NCBI GenBank assembly: GCA_963844325.1 | Contig: CAWJNV010000002.1 | Location: 1,488,001-1,552,000 of the forward strand | Length of the DNA: 64,000 bases | Origin: CADCTQ01 sp963844325 | GTDB lineage: Bacteria; Bacteroidota; Bacteroidia; Cytophagales; 172606-1 | Reading direction: 5' to 3' | In this document: positions 45,476-54,058 of the stretch, piece after piece | Numbering within the stretch: the first letter of the stretch is position 1 | Layout: each line of letters starts with the position of its first letter | The notes under the pieces: generated by a model | The model's input: only the letters and a program-made list of their open reading frames with translations | Told to the model about the DNA's origin: nothing | Databases searched by the model: none | Position numbers and translations under genes: made by a program

Positions 45476-48400
45476 ATGCAAAAGCAACCACTACTGCGCC
45501 GACCGAAAATCCTGTTCTCCGTCCGGGCGCTGTGCCTGGCAATCGTGCTGGGCACGGGCGTACTCGGCCTGCGGGCCCAAACCCGGCTGGGCCTGCACGT
45601 CACCCAGGAAGAACTCGACATCTGGCGCCAGCGGGCCAACGGCACCGATGTTACCAACTACAAGTCGGCCGGCGACGTGAGCGCCTATTCGCCGGGCGAC
45701 TGGGACCGGATTGCTTCCTACACCACCAGTTTCTACAACAACCCCACCCAGGAGCGGTACCTGGGGCCAACCCAGAAATGCACGACGACCAACGGCGTGA
45801 CCACCTGCACGACTTTGCCCTTTAACCAGGCCGTTCCGCGGGACGCCGGCCCCAACCCTACAGACAAGGGCGTCAAGACGATGTCGGCCGCGTTCTACTA
45901 CCTGGTCAAGAAGAACAACCCGGCCGGCCTGACGCCGACGCCCGTGCAGATCGCCCAGAAGGTGCGGGCGGAACTGCTGGCGCAGGCGGCCGAACCGTCC
46001 ATGGACATGAGCAACACCACCCGCTGGCCCTCCGACCTGATCCGCGACGGCGCCCCCGCCATGTTCATTGCCTCGTGGTTTACCCGGCTCTACTTCGCCT
46101 ACGATTACATCGACGACGGCACCATTCTGTCGGCCGCCGACAAGCAGATTCTCGACAAGTGGTTTTTCGACGCGGCCACGTATTTCCAGGCGCGCAACAT
46201 TGACGTGGACCTCAACAAGCCGTACGTGAACCGGAACACCGGCGATTACAACTACAGCGGCTACGCCATTGCCTCGGGCGTGGGCAACATCACGGAATAC
46301 ACGCACAAAAACGCCGACGGTACCCCGGGCAACGGCATTCCCAACCTCGCCAAGTGGTACAACAACCGCCGCGGCACGATGGTGGAGTTTTACAACCTGG
46401 TGGGGGTAAAAACGAACAATGCCACCTTTACCGGCAGTGCCAAGCTGTTCGTGAAGGAGATGCTGATGTTCAGCACGTTCCCGGATGGTTCGGTCGGGGA
46501 ATTTGAACGCACCGAGTCCGATGCCACCGAGCAGGGCTGGCAGTACACCATGATCCTGGTCAACAACCTGCTCAGCATCGCCGACCACCAGGCCCGGAAA
46601 GGGGATTTTGAATTGTACGACTACACCACTTCCCAGGGCAAGGGTCCTACCGCGGGCGGCAACAAGAACCTCAAGCTGATCAGCGAGTTGATGGTAAAAC
46701 TGATCGACAATACTTCCCTGGAATGGTATCACGAGAATGAAACCAACCTCGGCAACGCCAACTACCGCATCAACGGCGTGGACGCCATCAACAACCGGCA
46801 CTACGTGCACGAGGTCTGGATCAGCCTTTCGAATACGTACTGGAAAAGCAATTTCATCAAGCGGCGGTACACCCGTACGGAGCCCGGAACGGTGCCCTAT
46901 CCCAACGACAATCCTTCGGCAACGCCCTTCCAGGATCTGCACGGTGCGGGCGTCATGTCCCCCTGGCACGGCGGCTTCGGCTCCTACCCGGGCGTGTTGT
47001 TCATGTTCGGGCAGATGGACGGCCGGGTGTACCCTTACCTGAACAACGCCCCCACGGCCAACGCCGGCCCCGACAAAACCATTGCCCTGCCCACCAGCAG
47101 CGTGACGCTGACGGGCTCGGGCAGTGACGGCGACGGCAGCATCACCGCGTACGCCTGGACCAAGCAGAGCGGCCCCGCCGCCACCCTGGGGGCTACCAAC
47201 GCCGCCACTCTTTCGGTCAGCAACCTGGCGGTGGGCACGTACGTGTTCCGGCTCACGGTCACCGACAACCACAACCGCTCCGCTTCCGACGAAGTGACCG
47301 TGACCGTAACCTCCTGCTCGGTCAGCAACGGGACCATCCTGCGGGAAGTGTGGACGGGACTGGACGGCAGCGACCTGGTTTCGTCCGTACCCTTCGGCAC
47401 GGCGCCCGTAGCGGACTCTACGCGCCTGCTCACGTCGTTTGAAGGGCCGGTGAACGTGAGCAGCTACTACGGCAGCCGGATCAGCGGCTACGTGCAGGCA
47501 CCCGTCACGGGCAACTACGTATTCTACATTGCCGGCGACAACAACTGCGAACTGTGGCTGAGTACGTCCGAGGCGCCGTCGGGCAAGGTGAAAATCGCCG
47601 AAATCGCCGGGGTGAACGCCTACAGCAGCTACCGGCAGTGGAACAAGTACCCGGCGCAGCAGTCGGCCCCGGTGGCCCTGGTGGCCGGGCAGCGGTATTA
47701 CGTGGAAGCGCTGCACAAAGAGACGGCCGGGGGCGACCACCTGTCGGTGGGCTGGCAACTGCCCGACGGCACGCTGGAGCGGCCCATTCCCGGCAACCGG
47801 TTGTCGCCGGCCGGCGGCCCCACCGGGCTCATCACCCGCGAAAAGTGGGACAACATCGGGGGCACCGAAATTTCGACCATTCCTTTGAACACCACGCCTT
47901 CCAGTACCAGCAACCTTAACATCCTGGAGGGGCCGGTAAACGTGGGCGACAGCTACGGCACCCGCATCCGGGGGTACATTTACCCGCCCACCACCGGCAG
48001 CTACACATTCTGGGTGGCCGGTGACGACAAGTGCGAATTGTGGCTGAGTACGAGTGACAACCTGGCAAACAAGGTAAAAATTGCCTATACGGATTTGTGG
48101 ACGTACTCCCGGGAATACACCAAATACCCGTCGCAGCAGTCGGCGCCGGTGAGCCTGACGGGCGGCGGCAAGTACTACATCGAAGTACTTCAGAAAGAAC
48201 ACGGGGGCGGCGACGCCGTATCGGTGGGCTGGCAGTTGCCGGGCGGCACGTTGGAACGGCCCGTACCGGGGTGCCGGCTCTCCCCCTTCGCGGGCAGCGG
48301 CGCCCGGACCGCCTTCGGCGACAACCCGGCCTCCGCAACGGCCGTCCGGGTGTATCCCAATCCTTTCAGCAACCGGATCACGGTTGACGCCGGCCGGGAA

Positions 48401-48592
48401 GCGTATGGTCCGGTGGCCGTCACGGTGACCGACGCCCTGGGAAAAAACCACTACCGGGGCCGGCACACGCTGGGCGCGGGGCAACCGGTCCTCACCATTC
48501 GCCTGGAGGGCAGGACGAAACCGGGCGTTTACTTCCTGCGCCTGGACCACGGAAACGGCAAGGTGACGACCACCAAGGTGTTGAAGCAATAA
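45476..48592 (+). CDS. Exported polysaccharide-lyase-like protein with PKD, two PA14-like domains and T9SS sorting domain
   Basis: A 1038-residue secreted protein. After the signal peptide (ending GLRAQ) residues about 35-520 form a helix-rich domain like the alginate/chondroitin lyase toroid (YLVKKNNPAGLTPTPVQIAQ, DYNYSGYAIASGVGNITEY, FPDGSVGEFERTESDATEQG). Then a PKD domain (about 525-610, ANAGPDKTIALPTSSVTLTG), two PA14-like sugar-binding repeats (about 620-770 and 785-930, each with CELWLSTS and VSVGWQLPxGTLERP), and a T9SS type A domain (VYPNPFSNRITVDAGRE to TTTKVLKQ). Next to SusCD it is the likely polymer-attacking enzyme; the catalytic residues and substrate are not assigned. Confidence 0.8.
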   Translation: MQKQPLLRRPKILFSVRALCLAIVLGTGVLGLRAQTRLGLHVTQEELDIWRQRANGTDVTNYKSAGDVSAYSPGDWDRIASYTTSFYNNPTQERYLGPTQKCTTTNGVTTCTTLPFNQAVPRDAGPNPTDKGVKTMSAAFYYLVKKNNPAGLTPTPVQIAQKVRAELLAQAAEPSMDMSNTTRWPSDLIRDGAPAMFIASWFTRLYFAYDYIDDGTILSAADKQILDKWFFDAATYFQARNIDVDLNKPYVNRNTGDYNYSGYAIASGVGNITEYTHKNADGTPGNGIPNLAKWYNNRRGTMVEFYNLVGVKTNNATFTGSAKLFVKEMLMFSTFPDGSVGEFERTESDATEQGWQYTMILVNNLLSIADHQARKGDFELYDYTTSQGKGPTAGGNKNLKLISELMVKLIDNTSLEWYHENETNLGNANYRINGVDAINNRHYVHEVWISLSNTYWKSNFIKRRYTRTEPGTVPYPNDNPSATPFQDLHGAGVMSPWHGGFGSYPGVLFMFGQMDGRVYPYLNNAPTANAGPDKTIALPTSSVTLTGSGSDGDGSITAYAWTKQSGPAATLGATNAATLSVSNLAVGTYVFRLTVTDNHNRSASDEVTVTVTSCSVSNGTILREVWTGLDGSDLVSSVPFGTAPVADSTRLLTSFEGPVNVSSYYGSRISGYVQAPVTGNYVFYIAGDNNCELWLSTSEAPSGKVKIAEIAGVNAYSSYRQWNKYPAQQSAPVALVAGQRYYVEALHKETAGGDHLSVGWQLPDGTLERPIPGNRLSPAGGPTGLITREKWDNIGGTEISTIPLNTTPSSTSNLNILEGPVNVGDSYGTRIRGYIYPPTTGSYTFWVAGDDKCELWLSTSDNLANKVKIAYTDLWTYSREYTKYPSQQSAPVSLTGGGKYYIEVLQKEHGGGDAVSVGWQLPGGTLERPVPGCRLSPFAGSGARTAFGDNPASATAVRVYPNPFSNRITVDAGREAYGPVAVTVTDALGKNHYRGRHTLGAGQPVLTIRLEGRTKPGVYFLRLDHGNGKVTTTKVLKQ

Positions 48593-48638
48593 GCTTCCGC
48601 CGGCGTTGGGCGCCGCTGCCGGCCGCCTGACGCTGCGG

Positions 48639-48680
48639 GGCCGGATGGTCAGACCGGGGAGCCGGTCCGGTCGTCCGGCC
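48639..48680 (+). terminator. Hairpin after the lyase-like gene
   Basis: GGCCGGATGGTCAGACCGGG and CCGGTCCGGTCGTCCGGCC pair over about 17 bp, 47 bp after the stop. There is no T run, so it may stabilise the 3' end rather than terminate. Confidence 0.5.
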
Positions 48681-48707
48681 TTGACCATTAGGTGAATTTA
48701 CAAAGAA

Positions 48708-48806
48708 GGCTGTATGGTTATATGGTTATATGGCTGAATGGCTAGTGCACAAATAGTAAGTAGTTGTGCGTAAGCCCAACCATACAACCATACAGCCATA
48801 CAACCT
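48708..48806. repeat. 8-bp tandem words GGTTATAT with facing complement
   Basis: GGCTGTAT, GGTTATAT, GGTTATAT, GGCTGAAT, GGCTAGTG on the left and CATACAAC, CATACAGC, CATACAAC on the right: an imperfect hairpin upstream of the lipoprotein gene. Same style as 42703-42745. Confidence 0.85.
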
Positions 48807-48895
48807 TCAATGCAATCATGGGCTGCTAACGGATTATTTTCCAACCCCGGGTGATACGGTTCCGTAAAGGAGTACGTCACAAACTGATTTTTCTG

Positions 48896-49654
48896 ATGAT
48901 GGGATATAAGCAGCTTTTATTGATGATGGCCCTGCTGGCGGGCCTTAATTCTTGTGCCGTCTTCAACGGCGGCAACCGGAACCGCCCCGTGCCCGACACG
49001 CGCATTGACCTGAAAGTAAACTCGCTGCACGCCAAGCAGGTGCAGGAGCAGGGAGTGATCGGGGCCGGGGAGGGCGACGAACTTACCCTGGTGTACACCC
49101 TCAACGCCTACGACGCCAGCGGCAGCCTGTTGTCGGTCAACAATGGTTTCTGGGGCACCCGCACCATCCAGCAGAATGCCCTCATCCTGGCCGACGAGTT
49201 TGCCCGGATCAGCGTGCACGTGCCGCGCGACGGCAAGGTGATTGCCGCCTTTGCCCTGCTGGAAATCGACGACTACAAGGGGGAACGCAAGATTGCCAAG
49301 GTGAAGAATTTTACCAAGTCGGAGCGGTACCCCAAGTACCTGGCTGCCAGCAGCTTCAGCGAAGACCAGTCCCGGACGCCCCTGGAACTGATCGCCAAAT
49401 CGCTGAAGATCGCCGGCTACAAGTACTTCGAATCGCGGCACATGAAACTGTCGATCAACGACGACCTGGGCAACACCAAGCAGGTGTTCGAAGCGGCCGA
49501 CCTGGCCCGCATCACCAGCGGCAGCGACACGGGCCGCGAAACCTTCGAGATGGACGGCACGCAGATCAACGAAAAATACCTGTACGTACTCAAGTATGAC
49601 CTCAACGCCGTCCGCTCCGGCGGCTCGGAGGTGAATGCGAATACGAACCGGTGA
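48896..49654 (+). CDS. Lipoprotein of unknown function
   Basis: A 252-residue lipoprotein: MMGYKQLLLMMALLAGLNSC with lipobox GLNSC; two adjacent ATGs (48896, 48899) are possible starts. The mature part is strand-rich with many charged residues (RIDLKVNSLHAKQVQEQGVI, IAAFALLEIDDYKGERKIAK), no recognised domain. A conserved-looking acidic stretch VIGAGEGDELTLVYTLNAYD suggests a periplasmic beta-sandwich. It stands alone, separated from the lyase gene by hairpin DNA. Confidence 0.75.
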   Translation: MMGYKQLLLMMALLAGLNSCAVFNGGNRNRPVPDTRIDLKVNSLHAKQVQEQGVIGAGEGDELTLVYTLNAYDASGSLLSVNNGFWGTRTIQQNALILADEFARISVHVPRDGKVIAAFALLEIDDYKGERKIAKVKNFTKSERYPKYLAASSFSEDQSRTPLELIAKSLKIAGYKYFESRHMKLSINDDLGNTKQVFEAADLARITSGSDTGRETFEMDGTQINEKYLYVLKYDLNAVRSGGSEVNANTNR

Positions 49655-49664
49655 GTTGGTGCTC

Positions 49665-49738
49665 GGTCATTAGTCATTGGTAAGCCGGTCAGTCACGCAT
49701 CCCGAATGACGCCTGACCAATGTACCAATGACCAATGG
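49665..49738. repeat. GTCATTGG heptamer family, second locus
   Basis: GGTCATT, AGTCATT, GGTAAGC, CGGTCAG on the left and complementary words (TGACCAA, TGTACCAA, TGACCAA) on the right. CATTGGTACATTGGTCA-type words are shared with 2249-2335. Confidence 0.8.
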
Positions 49739-49781
49739 CGAGCGAAATAAATTATTCTTCAATCCGATGGCCCGGCCGCGG

Positions 49782-49837
49782 AATCCTCCTGGTCCTGCCT
49801 TTCCAAACGGAACGCGGGACCCGGGAGGATTTTTTTT
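49782..49837 (+). terminator. Terminator downstream of the lipoprotein gene
   Basis: AATCCTCCTGGTCC and GGGACCCGGGAGGATT pair with small bulges and are followed by TTTTTTT. It lies about 130 bp after the stop codon. Confidence 0.75.
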
Positions 49838-49968
49838 GCGCCGGTCAGGCCGGGCGGCCGCAGCGGGAAAATGCTTTTTTTCCATCCGGGCCCCGGAGAG
49901 AGGTGTTTCTCAATGATCGTTAATAACAACGCGACTTAGTTAACGATATGTTATTTTAACCAGAATTA

Positions 49969-50000
49969 TTTGCAGTTTAGGTACAAAAGACATACTTTCG
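49969..50000 (+). promoter_or_regulatory. Candidate promoter of the LuxR gene with a ~320-nt leader
   Basis: TTTG (49969-49972), 20 bp, TACTTTCG (49993-50000). Transcription would start near 50007, leaving a leader of about 320 nt before the ATG at 50328. The leader holds a GGCCCGGGC-AAT-GCCCGGCC hairpin (50243-50262). The rest of 49838-50327 has no gene that I can support. Confidence 0.5.
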
Positions 50001-50327
50001 TGCTCTGGAATTAATACCGGTTCTGATTTTTATTTATGGTCGCACTTTTATCCTCGTTCCATCCAGTTGTTTCGTGCGGCAACCCGCCCCGGGAGGGGAT
50101 ACGGTTTTCGTCTTTCTGAAAGAGCCGGGCTGCGGGTATACCCCGCCCGGGTCGTACAGGCGCAAGCAATTCACGTGAGCAATGGCAAATGCCCGGTGAG
50201 CGGCTTTTTATTTCCCTTTGGACAGCCACGCAATGAACGCACGGCCCGGGCAATGCCCGGCCCGGTAGCCGGCTATTGTCCGGATACGCCTTCCCTCAGA
50301 ACAAACCTTCCCTTAAACAAATGATCT

Positions 50328-50990
50328 ATGCAGCAAACGATTGAGATGGAAAGAGAGCGCAGAATGGCGCTGTGGGAGATGCACGCCAGGTACAGCAAGT
50401 GGATGCTGGTTGACCTCGACGGAAAGAGCGACTGGGTAGAAAAAAAGACGAGCACCCGGCGGTTCGATTGCTTCGCCAGTGCCTTCCGGAATGAGGGTAA
50501 ATACGATTGCGTTGCCATCCGGAGCAACTTTCACAACATCAGCCTGCTGGAAACGGTCTATACCGCCGTTGACCTGCTGAAGCAATACAAGGTTTTGTTT
50601 TCTACGTCCGGCATCACACAGGCCGGGGCCGGCTTCTTAAGAAGAATCGGCATCACGGCCATTGTCTCCGAAAGCAACGTTTTTTCTTTCATCGAGAATT
50701 TCATCCGGCAAAGCCAGGTCCCCTTTTTTACCAGTGCCGACATCCTGCGCAAGGACCCTGCAACCGGTGCCAAAAAAACGCCCCCCTACTTTTTTGATTT
50801 CACCGCCGCAGAAATTGAGGTGCTCTACCTCATTTCCAGGGGGTGTACCAATCCGCAGATCTCCAGCAAACTCAACCGGAGCTACCACACCATCAAGAAC
50901 CACAAGGCCAACATCGTCAGAAAAGCGGGCCTCGACGGCTGTAACCAACTCCCCGCGCTGGCGGTTCAACTGCAAAATGCCAATCTGTAA
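50328..50990 (+). CDS. LuxR-type regulator with degenerate receiver-like N-terminus
   Basis: A 220-residue regulator. The N-terminal part has alternating strands and helices (WMLVDLDGKSDWVEKKTS, YDCVAIRSNFHNISLLETVY, FLRRIGITAIVSESN) that could be a receiver fold lacking the phospho-aspartate pocket; the C-terminus is a LuxR HTH (FTAAEIEVLYLISRGCTNPQ, ISSKLNRSYHTIKNHKANIV). It faces the peptide operon convergently and may not regulate it. The long leader suggests post-transcriptional control. Confidence 0.82.
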   Translation: MQQTIEMERERRMALWEMHARYSKWMLVDLDGKSDWVEKKTSTRRFDCFASAFRNEGKYDCVAIRSNFHNISLLETVYTAVDLLKQYKVLFSTSGITQAGAGFLRRIGITAIVSESNVFSFIENFIRQSQVPFFTSADILRKDPATGAKKTPPYFFDFTAAEIEVLYLISRGCTNPQISSKLNRSYHTIKNHKANIVRKAGLDGCNQLPALAVQLQNANL

Positions 50991-50995
50991 GTAAG

Positions 50996-51109
50996 ATTGA
51001 TTCGTTGTTGGTTGTCCGTTGTTAGTTGTTCGTAACGCTCTGTTTTACACGTAATTGTTCAAGATCACTGGTGAAACGGGAAAGGCCGGACAACCAACAA
51101 CGAATCAAT
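50996..51109. repeat. ATTCGTT/GTTGGTT heptamers, inverted pair
   Basis: Left 50996-51018 and right 51087-51109 are perfect 23-bp inverted copies; the left part continues in 7-bp words (ATTCGTT, GTTGGTT, GTCCGTT, GTTAGTT, GTTCGTA). Likely an end-of-gene hairpin between convergent genes. Confidence 0.88.
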
Positions 51110-51125
51110 AAAAGCAGGAAGACGT

Positions 51126-51169
51126 AATAAAACGACTGGTACGAGCCGCTGAGCCCGCACCAGTCGTTC
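51126..51169 (-). terminator. Terminator of the peptide-export operon
   Basis: On the minus strand AACGACTGGT(G), loop, (G)TACCAGTCGTT, then TTATTA. About 10-bp stem, 52 bp after the signal peptidase stop. Confidence 0.85.
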
Positions 51170-51220
51170 ATGATTGAAATAGAATCCTCGGATGATCCGC
51201 TTCATCCTTTCATCCGGGCG

Positions 51221-52357
51221 TCATTCCACCGGCTGCAACACCCGGTTCCAGCGGATGCGGTTCCGGTTGTACGCATCCTTTGACAGCCAGACCGTCATTA
51301 CCTTGCCCACCAGGTGGTCCTCGGGCACGAAGCCCCAGTACCGGGAATCGTAGGAGTCGGCCCGGTTGTCGCCGACGGCGAAGTAGTAGTTCTTCCCGAA
51401 CGTGTACCGGCTGATTGCTTTACCGGCAATGTAGATCCGGCCTTCCCGGCAGGTGGCCCCTTTTACCCCCTCGTACCGGCTGATCAACGGCCAGTACGCG
51501 GCCGCATTGCCGGGGTGAATGGCAACGGTTTGGCCTTTGCGCGGAACCGGCAAAGGTCCCAGGTTGTCCAGGTTCCAGGTGTTGCGCGGGGAGGAGCCGT
51601 ACAAATCCAGGTCTTTGAAATGCACCGGAACCGTTACCGGCGCCAGGGATTGCACGAAAGCAGCCCGCCGGATGCGCGCCAGTTCGCGGGACTTTACCAG
51701 CACGGTGTAGGCGTAGCCCGCGGCGGTACGCACGTTGCCGTCGGGCTGCACCTGGTTGTTGAAGTTGGTCAGACCCAGGCCGCTGGTGTTGTCTTCGTTC
51801 AGCAGCACGGAACTGGTGAGCCGGTACGCCCTCTGGAGGTTGGGCAGCGGTTTCTCGGGCGTGTCGTTCACGTACAACGTTCCCTGCCGGATGCGGAGCA
51901 CGTCGCCGGGCACGCCCACGCACCGTTTGACGTAAGTGGTTTTCAGCTCAACGGCGGCCTTGTCCTCCACGGGCAGGTTGAACGCAATGACGTCGCCCCG
52001 GCCGACGGAGGTATAACCGGGCAGGCGCCGCGCGGGAAAGGAAAGCGACGGAAAATACGGTTGCACGTCCAGCAAACGCAGCAGGTCGTTGTCCTCCTCC
52101 AGAAAGGGAATCTTGAGGATAGAGGGCAGCCGGGGGCCGTAGTGGAGCTTGGAGACAAACACGTAGTCGCCCACCAGCAGGTCGCCCTCCATCGACCGGC
52201 TGGTGATTTTATAACTGTCGAAGAGCAACGCCCGCACGGCGAGGATGACGCCAAGGGTCAGTAAAACGGTGCGGACCGACGCCTTCAGGGCCGACCGGGC
52301 CGGCTTCGGGGGCGCGGGGGACGCCGGCGGGGCGTTTTCAACGGTCAGGGTGTTCAT
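51221..52357 (-). CDS. lepB: Signal peptidase I
   Basis: A 378-residue type I signal peptidase anchored by one N-terminal helix (about 28-48). Catalytic serine S55 is in SRSMEGDLLVGDYVF and the general-base lysine K143 in TTYVKRCVGVPGD; the last box is FAVGDNRADSYDSRYWGF. ATG at 52355-52357 is chosen as the start; a 27-codon extension upstream is P/C-rich and unlikely. It is the last gene of a five-gene operon that begins with a small exported peptide, so it may be dedicated to that peptide rather than the housekeeping enzyme. Confidence 0.93.
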   Translation of the reverse strand: MNTLTVENAPPASPAPPKPARSALKASVRTVLLTLGVILAVRALLFDSYKITSRSMEGDLLVGDYVFVSKLHYGPRLPSILKIPFLEEDNDLLRLLDVQPYFPSLSFPARRLPGYTSVGRGDVIAFNLPVEDKAAVELKTTYVKRCVGVPGDVLRIRQGTLYVNDTPEKPLPNLQRAYRLTSSVLLNEDNTSGLGLTNFNNQVQPDGNVRTAAGYAYTVLVKSRELARIRRAAFVQSLAPVTVPVHFKDLDLYGSSPRNTWNLDNLGPLPVPRKGQTVAIHPGNAAAYWPLISRYEGVKGATCREGRIYIAGKAISRYTFGKNYYFAVGDNRADSYDSRYWGFVPEDHLVGKVMTVWLSKDAYNRNRIRWNRVLQPVE

Positions 52358-52394
52358 GGTACAGGTGTTTTGGGGTGGTTGGCGGCAGCCGCCG

Positions 52395-53531
52395 CTAGGC
52401 GATTCCGCCGGCGGGCACGGCCGGGCCCTGCACGGCAACGAGTCCCCGCAGGAGCAGCTTTTTGGTCATCCGTTTGAATTCGTCCAGGGCAACCGTCTGG
52501 CCGGACAGGGGGCCGGCGCCGGCCAGTTTTTCGAGAAACGCCTCTTCTTCCCCGTCCGGGGCGTGGTCCGGCGACGGGCAGGGCACCAGGCCGAGGTCGG
52601 CGGCGTCCGCTACGGAGGTAAGGCCATCTACCAGCAGCAGGGCGCCGAACAGGTCGGTGGTGTCGCGGTACTTGCTCCCGTGCTTGCGGTAGACGGGCGG
52701 CGTTTCGAGGAGGCGGCTCAGCATCCGGGTGGCCTTTTCGAACAGTTCCCGGCGGTCCGGGCTTTCCGCCTGGCCGGGCAGCGGGTAGAAGGGTTCCCGG
52801 AAGAAGGGGCTGGTTTCGGCCAGTTTTACGAGTTGACCCAGGATTTCGAGCCGCAGCATGGCGTGAAAGCCGAACGTCACGTGCACGGAAGGTTCATCGG
52901 TGGTATAGGCATCGTGCACCACCCCGCGGGGCACGTACAATACGTCGCCCGGGCCCAGTTGGAGCTGGTGGGCCGGGGCCGCCGACCGGTAATGGTCCCG
53001 CAGCGGGTCGGGCAGTTGCATGCCCTTGATGGGCGCCTGCACGGGCACGTCGTACAAATTCCAGGTTTTTGTGCCGCTCACCTGCAACACGAACACCTCG
53101 TGGTTGTCGAAGTGCGGATCGAACCCCTGCGACCCGGCGGGGGTGATGTAGACGTTGGCCTGCACTTCCATGCCCATTTCCTGCTCCAGCCGGCGCACGA
53201 AGCCGTTGAGGTTGGCAAACTGGAAATGAGCCGCCTGGAGCACAATGGTTTTTCCCTCGCTGAACAACCCGAGCACGGCTTGTTTGTCGAGAAAATCGAA
53301 GCCCGACGAAAGGTTGAGTGCGTACCGGGCGTGGTCCAGTTCGCCGCCGTTGCTGACTACTTTCACGAAAGGATACGTAAAGAACCGGCCGCCGAAGAAG
53401 TCGTTTATTTCTTCCGGGGTGAGCAGGTCCGGCAGGTCATCTTTTTGCAGGAACATGGGCGCCTTCCGCCAGTTGTTGGCCGAGAACTCGGCAACGGTGA
53501 CGGGCGCAATGAGTTTTTCGAACGCTTGCAT
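52395..53531 (-). CDS. JmjC/cupin-4 2-oxoglutarate oxygenase
   Basis: A 378-residue Fe(II)/2-oxoglutarate oxygenase of the JmjC type related to ribosomal oxygenases (YcfD, MINA53, NO66). Metal ligands are H140 and D142 (GFDPHFDNHEVFVLQ) and H206 (PRGVVHDAYTTDE), and K155 in SGTKTWNLYDVP should bind 2-oxoglutarate. A C-terminal helical region (about 225-378) would allow dimerisation and substrate binding. Here it lies between a CxxC lipoprotein and a signal peptidase gene, so a peptide substrate is more plausible than a ribosomal protein; this is inference. Confidence 0.88.
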   Translation of the reverse strand: MQAFEKLIAPVTVAEFSANNWRKAPMFLQKDDLPDLLTPEEINDFFGGRFFTYPFVKVVSNGGELDHARYALNLSSGFDFLDKQAVLGLFSEGKTIVLQAAHFQFANLNGFVRRLEQEMGMEVQANVYITPAGSQGFDPHFDNHEVFVLQVSGTKTWNLYDVPVQAPIKGMQLPDPLRDHYRSAAPAHQLQLGPGDVLYVPRGVVHDAYTTDEPSVHVTFGFHAMLRLEILGQLVKLAETSPFFREPFYPLPGQAESPDRRELFEKATRMLSRLLETPPVYRKHGSKYRDTTDLFGALLLVDGLTSVADAADLGLVPCPSPDHAPDGEEEAFLEKLAGAGPLSGQTVALDEFKRMTKKLLLRGLVAVQGPAVPAGGIA

Positions 53532-53561
53532 GGGGCAGTGGGTTGGGTGGAACGAATCTTT

Positions 53562-54032
53562 TCAAATCTGGTTGAGCACGTGGTACACCCCGTCGCCGCT
53601 CTCGGGGTTGACATCGGTGGCCGACGACACCTTGCCGTCTTCGAGCATGAGCACTTTGGGGTATTCGCGCATGAAAGGAGGCCGGTCGAACCGGTGGTGG
53701 TAGTCAAAGTACACGTCCGGGTGCTGCAGGGCCGCCGTTCCCAGCCGGACCCGGGCCGACTTGGCCGAGGAATGCCCCGTGATGATGAACAGAACGCCTT
53801 TTCTCCCCCGGGCCAGGTAGGTGTTGAGCAGGTAGTTTTCGGCCCCGTTGATGCAGCCTCCGCAACCCGAGGAGGGAACGAAAAAGATGGCTTTGTACCC
53901 CAGCAGGTCCTTCCGCGAAACGACAGCCAGGTTGTCGAGCACCGCGTCGTAGGGGCCGCTGCCCGAGGGCCGGCAGGCCGGGGTCAGGAAAAGGGCGGGG
54001 AGCAGAAAAAAGAAAAGTTTGCTTGGCTTCAT
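53562..54032 (-). CDS. Lipoprotein with a CxxC thiol motif
   Basis: A 156-residue lipoprotein: signal MKPSKLFFFLLPALFLTPAC with acylated C20. The mature part resembles a thioredoxin-like thiol protein: GYKAIFFVPSSGCGGCINGAE has C57 and C60 after a strand, followed by GVLFIITGHSSAKSARVRLG and YPKVLMLEDGKVSS with a cis-proline-like Y-P-K. It is a candidate periplasmic thiol-disulfide carrier for the four-cysteine peptide of the operon. The start is 27 bp after the stop of the DUF4221 gene. Confidence 0.82.
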   Translation of the reverse strand: MKPSKLFFFLLPALFLTPACRPSGSGPYDAVLDNLAVVSRKDLLGYKAIFFVPSSGCGGCINGAENYLLNTYLARGRKGVLFIITGHSSAKSARVRLGTAALQHPDVYFDYHHRFDRPPFMREYPKVLMLEDGKVSSATDVNPESGDGVYHVLNQI

Positions 54033-54058
54033 AAAAAACGGCGCTGAAAGAGTAGGGG

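Noticed and set aside
45491..48688. A 1065-codon open frame antisense to the lyase-like gene
   Set aside because: The product is V/G/R/H-rich with no domain. It is the mirror of GC-rich codons in a clear T9SS protein with domains on the plus strand.
52245..54047. A 600-codon plus frame across the JmjC and CxxC genes
   Set aside because: No motif and antisense to three well supported genes.
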